Below are positions 61,401-64,000 of a stretch of DNA of 64,000 bases, one piece after another. Numbering within the stretch: the first letter of the stretch is position 1; every line of letters begins with the position of its first letter. Where the stretch lies: positions 5,936,501 through 6,000,500 of the forward strand of contig CM028888.1 in NCBI GenBank assembly GCA_016801885.1. The letters are read 5' to 3'. The DNA comes from Toxotes chatareus. Taxonomy: Eukaryota; Chordata; Actinopteri; Toxotidae. The notes beneath the pieces are model-generated. The model was not told where the DNA came from and made no database searches. It saw nothing but the letters and a program-made list of their open reading frames with translations. The position numbers and the translations under genes are program-made.

Positions 61401-63432
61401 GCACACGTAACCGCACACATCATAACAAATTGTCTAACATGTCTAAGGAGAAAGCACATTGACAGAAATATTACAGTGACAACTGCTACAATCTTCAAAA
61501 GGATTAATCTAGTATTTCTTATTCTAATGCTATATCCTAATTATTAACAGTCTCATATCGAACATCATCTTATATTTTATTCGTGAGTGTCAGACGCCTT
61601 CACACAGTATGGAAACACATAAAACAGATTTATGTTTATGAGAAGTACTCTGAAATCCATTAGGACTGCTGGGCTTATGCAATTATTAAAAGCAGGATTG
61701 ATAATTGGTGATCATTTCAAACACTACAGTGTTCTGTAATTGTGACATTAAAACACAGCTGTCATGTCAGGGATGCAAAGCACCATAGTGTAGACTGAGT
61801 AAAATGTGAGAGGGGTGTACGTGAATGTTCTGTTTTACTAGCTTTTTGAGAAAACTATTCTTATTAGTTGATATCAGGTTTAAAAAGCAGTGTCGGAATC
61901 TGTCCAATTTGCTTTTTGTATTTCTGTGACTTCTAGTAATTGGTCAACCATTACAACTGTCTAATTAACAACTAAAATTTTGTCTTTTAAAGTGGTTAAT
62001 TATTTTAAAATGTCAGAATATTTTTGTGACTATATTACTCCTGACATTTAAAAAAAAAAAAAGACTAACATCAGGTAATGCTACCTCAAAAAGGATGTAG
62101 TTGCATCCCATTTTTTTCCCAATTCCAGACATAGCTTATCTAATCTTGCTGTATAACACCAGTAATGGCTGTGAGAGTGAACTGCTGGTGAGAATTCGTT
62201 GGGAAGGATGAAGACCAAAGTGTGAAATGAAGTAAGGACAGGAATAAAATGGAAGGGGGACAAGCACCCAAGAAAACAGACAAATCAACGTAAAAACAAA
62301 AGCCACATGGAGGGAAAAAAAGAAAGAGTCGGAGGAAAGTGAATGGTTGAAGCGACTAAGAGCTTTGTGATGCTGAGAGCTCTGACCTCATATTCTCCAT
62401 CGTGTCTTCTGGCATGGGTGCCACTGTTTGCACCGCTGGCAGATTCTTACTCGTTGCACCGTTGACAAATGACGAAGAAGAGGAAGAGGAAGAGGAGGCA
62501 GAGTCTGTGGCACCTAGGCAGGACAGAGAAACATCAGGGAGAGTGATGAGAAATAAGACGGGCATTATAGCAACACGAATCAAGCGAGACCAAGATTAGC
62601 GTGCAGGATAATAATAATGGAAATGTATTAATGTCCTGATCAGTTGCGACCAAATTCAATTTGGATTGTATTTTACCGGACATGCAGCTGCTTGTCTTCT
62701 GGTAATGGCCCCCGTTTGTGAAAATAGCTTTGCAATCAATATACAGAATCCATTCCAGGGAACAAATCCCTTCCTTGTCCATTATGCATGTATGATACAG
62801 TACAATATGTCTAACAGGCTGACAAAGCCTTGAATACAAATCCACTCTACTACAATAGATGTGCTGAGTATGATGCTGTGCAGAAACAGCACTGATCTGC
62901 ACATCAGCTGAAGGGTATTTGATTCTTATCTTGTTATTCTACATTTCTTCCTATTTAAGACCCTATCTGGATCAAGGAATACCTAAATACATATTTTTCT
63001 CTGCATCTGTTTTTTTTCCTCTGCATGCAGTATCAAATTCTTGCTGTCAGAGGAAAAGCATCAAATTTTTTGTAACAGGAGAAGAAAGTCTGCCTCATCA
63101 AGCAGCCTTTGAATTGCTTGAGGCCTTTCACCCAAACATCTTTGTCATATTGCAGGTGTTGGTCTGCTGCCTCTCCTTCAACGCACATTGAATAGATGCA
63201 GTGTAAACAATTTATATGAATAAAAATATCTCACAAATTTATGTATAAGTGCGCTATAACTGTGTGTTGTCTCTCACCTGTAGTGTTGATCATGCTCTTA
63301 GGTGTTGCTGTTGCAGCGGCAAAAATGTTAGGTGTGCTGCCAGCAGTGGCTGCTCCACTAGTGGTGGGTGTACCCACTGTGTTGACTGACAGGCTGCCAG
63401 GTGGCGGCTTTTTGACTGGAACCACAACGCTC
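46192..63432 (-). CDS. nbea: Neurobeachin, C-terminal 1,158 residues (27 exons, partial)
   Basis: Neurobeachin is a very large BEACH-WD40 protein of the Golgi and synaptic vesicle pathway that supports receptor traffic and synapse function. The window holds the region before DUF1088 through PH-BEACH and the WD40 repeats to the stop (QNRY then TGA at 46194-46192). All 26 junctions keep frame. Exons: 63432..63278, 62513..62387, 60082..59955, 59268..59207, 57643..57579, 57200..57092, 57006..56840, 55740..55616, 55518..55369, 54882..54746, 54521..54404, 53751..53649, 53526..53411, 52308..52196, 51859..51719, 51602..51483, 51163..51011, 50887..50723, 50334..50245, 49488..49296, 48784..48713, 48466..48311, 47918..47748, 47630..47529, 47100..46904, 46727..46576, 46282..46192. 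Nbea rather than lrba is shown by NKRQITDLVDQSIQIN, WYWSGRHHIIGDNPN, FKDQMQQDVIMVLKF and HYEHQNRY. The duplicate (a or b) is not resolved. The N-terminal two thirds lie past the right edge. Confidence 0.95.
49473..49490 (-). promoter_or_regulatory. nbea: Tandem 3' splice sites 15 nt apart in nbea
   Basis: Reading the minus strand, CACCAG is followed by TGTTTCCTTCCCCAG and then AGCCCTCTG. Splicing at the first AG (exon from 49488) inserts Cys-Phe-Leu-Pro-Gln between AMHL and SPLMFK; splicing at the second (exon from 49473) omits it. Both keep frame because the preceding exon ends in phase 0. Human NBEA sequence, as I remember it, contains CFLPQ here and LRBA lacks it. Confidence 0.75.
49491..49660 (-). 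repeat. nbea: Long polypyrimidine tract (sense strand) before nbea tandem acceptors
   Basis: The plus strand is almost pure purine for about 170 bp (AGAGGGGAACAGAGAGGGAG, GGAGGAGAGGAGAGGAGAGG and others), so the nbea transcript has a C/U tract with many CUCU and UCUU motifs directly before the tandem 3' splice sites. The GAGGA part also forms mirror-like repeats that could adopt triplex DNA. Confidence 0.75.
50245..53526 (-). other. nbea: nbea exons for the BEACH domain
   Basis: Seven exons (53526..53411, 52308..52196, 51859..51719, 51602..51483, 51163..51011, 50887..50723, 50334..50245) encode the BEACH domain and its link to the WD40 part. Hallmarks are NMTQRWQRREISNFEYLMFL, YPIFPWVLTNY, LPGNFRDLSKPIGALNPKR, EPFTTFFLNANDSKFDHPER, IPEFYYLPEMFVNSN, WAKKPEDFVRINRMALESEF and LHQWIDLIFGYKQRGPEA. 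Differences from human at usually conserved spots include STLMWMLRI for STLSWLVRI and DAVQREVIETQIQLCGQ for a TDPVLREAMEAQIQNFGQ-type link. Donors after 50723 (GTTGGT) and 52196 (GTTAGG) are weak. Confidence 0.9.
53649..54882 (-). other. nbea: nbea exons for the PH-BEACH domain
   Basis: Three exons (54882..54746, 54521..54404, 53751..53649) encode the PH-like fold that packs against BEACH: LSTPAQLVAPVVVARGTLSI, TTTEIYFEVDEEDSAFKK, HGKWMFSEIRAVFSRRYLL, FMANRTSVMFNFPDQATVK and SLPRVGVGTSYGLPQAR. The block is nearly identical to mammalian NBEA. Confidence 0.92.
57644..59206 (-). other. nbea: nbea intron, about 1.6 kb
   Basis: The intron runs between exons 59268..59207 and 57643..57579. Its donor GTTGGT is non-consensus. 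It contains a T run near 57749-57762, and no other exon is supported. Confidence 0.6.
59324..59358. repeat. (CA)n microsatellite in nbea intron
   Basis: An interrupted run of CA dinucleotides (about 16 units) lies 55 bp upstream of the 62 bp nbea exon 59268..59207. Confidence 0.85.
60083..62386 (-). other. nbea: nbea intron, about 2.3 kb
   Basis: The largest nbea intron in the window. It contains purine-rich plus-strand sequence at about 60090-60370 (a pyrimidine tract before the 60082 acceptor lies partly in the exon 59955 flank), a G-rich patch near 61105-61145 and CA/CACG-rich sequence at 61297-61385. I saw no additional exon. Confidence 0.55.
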
Positions 63433-64000
63433 CTGTAAGAGATGAGACACAAAGGCATGAGACAAACCTGAACGCACAATATTCTTTATTAAATGCTCCC
63501 CAGTGATATTTTGGCTTTGTGTGTTGGTCCAAACCCACAGTGTATAAGAGCATCTGTGAGGATGAAGTGTGCAGTAGACTTCTGTTACTACTGAGATGAT
63601 AGCTTTGGATTTGTGAGCACGTTTACTGTTGGCTTATGCCACTATAACAATAATTATAGCAACTGAAAGTGTTACACAGTTGTTTAACCTTCTGAAATCT
63701 GTTTTGGGATTTAAATCACAAACCTATAAAATGAATTTGGCCTTTGTTTGCCAATCTTTTTTTTTTTTTTTTTTTTATCAATCTTTAAAGTTTAGTTTAT
63801 TCACACTGCTTTATTAATATTCAAACTCATTTCCTATAATGCCAACATTTTAAACTTGTAACTAAAATTTAGGGATAGTGAGAATTTAAATCTCAAAAGT
63901 ACAGGTAAGACATCAGAGATTTTTTAGAAGAACGACCATATATTTGTTTAAAACACTACTAAAATACTGTTCAGTGTTTGTAAACCATGCTTTTGGGTGG
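63433..64000 (-). other. nbea: nbea intron, runs off the right edge
   Basis: Upstream of the acceptor TCTCTTACAG at 63433 no further nbea exon is seen. A T run of about 20 lies at 63758-63777. Confidence 0.6.

Larger units (their letters stand above)
55369..63432 (-). other. nbea: nbea exons upstream of PH-BEACH (linker and DUF1088)
   Basis: Nine exons (63432..63278 to 55518..55369). From the N-side: a Pro/Ser/Thr-rich linker (VVVPVKKPPPGSL, NIFAAATATPKSMINTTG), a serine run of nine (62470-62500) and SKNLPAVQTVAPMPED; then the helical DUF1088 region (KLERALEKVAPLLREIFVDF, LSRTLLGSHGQELLIEG, LVCMKSSTSVVELVMLLCSQ, HAMKDHIVRVANEAEFIL, KILNILTNKHGAWGTMSQ, LHDFWRLDYWEDDLRRRRRF) and the acidic link MLEGDDDTVSLLQEKEIDNL. 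The low-complexity linker is the part most free to vary. Confidence 0.9.

Noticed and set aside
60852..61418. 188-codon minus-strand frame with Cys/Val repeats
   Set aside because: It is made largely of the CA-rich tract and shows no nbea or other homology.

Overview
The window is nuclear DNA of a ray-finned fish, probably a percomorph teleost. It shows spliced genes with GT-AG introns (many under 300 bp), AT-rich spacers, CA microsatellites and dispersed repeats typical of teleosts. The protein-coding content is a rearranged fish version of the human 13q13.3 block (DCLK1, CCDC169, SPART, CCNA1, SERTM1, NBEA). I assembled exons by hand from splice sites, codon phase and remembered family sequence. 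All five multi-exon models keep frame across every junction.

Layout, left to right. 1-5 kb: 5' end of dclk1 on the minus strand (first two coding exons, upstream noncoding exon, CpG-rich presumed promoter near 5.1 kb); the kinase part lies beyond the left edge. 5-9.4 kb: intergenic. 9.4-14.05 kb: ccdc169, minus, eight exons, small coiled-coil protein. 15.0-20.1 kb: spart (spartin), minus, seven coding exons. 21.4-23.4 kb: ccna1 (cyclin A1), minus, eight coding exons, with its probable poly(A) signal only 300 bp from the spart first exon. 24.5-41.8 kb: gene desert with a Tc1/mariner-type element of about 1 kb, a common fish repeat, microsatellites and a decayed reading frame near 37 kb. 41.85-42.18 kb: sertm1, plus strand, one coding exon. 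46.2-63.4 kb: 27 exons of the C-terminal 1,158 codons of neurobeachin (nbea), minus; the gene continues past the right edge.

The genes do not form a functional pathway; they are linked by ancestral synteny. Several act in neurons or membrane traffic (dclk1 microtubule binding, spart endosome and lipid-droplet traffic, nbea vesicle traffic and synapses), while ccna1 is a cell-cycle regulator typical of the germ line.

I found no undescribed system such as a defence island or CRISPR array. The most interesting local signals are a pair of 3' splice sites 15 nt apart in nbea behind a very long pyrimidine tract, a decayed coding relic near 37 kb, a weak 5' splice site in ccna1 whose read-through would remove the cyclin box, and an RFX-like palindrome in the ccdc169 promoter.
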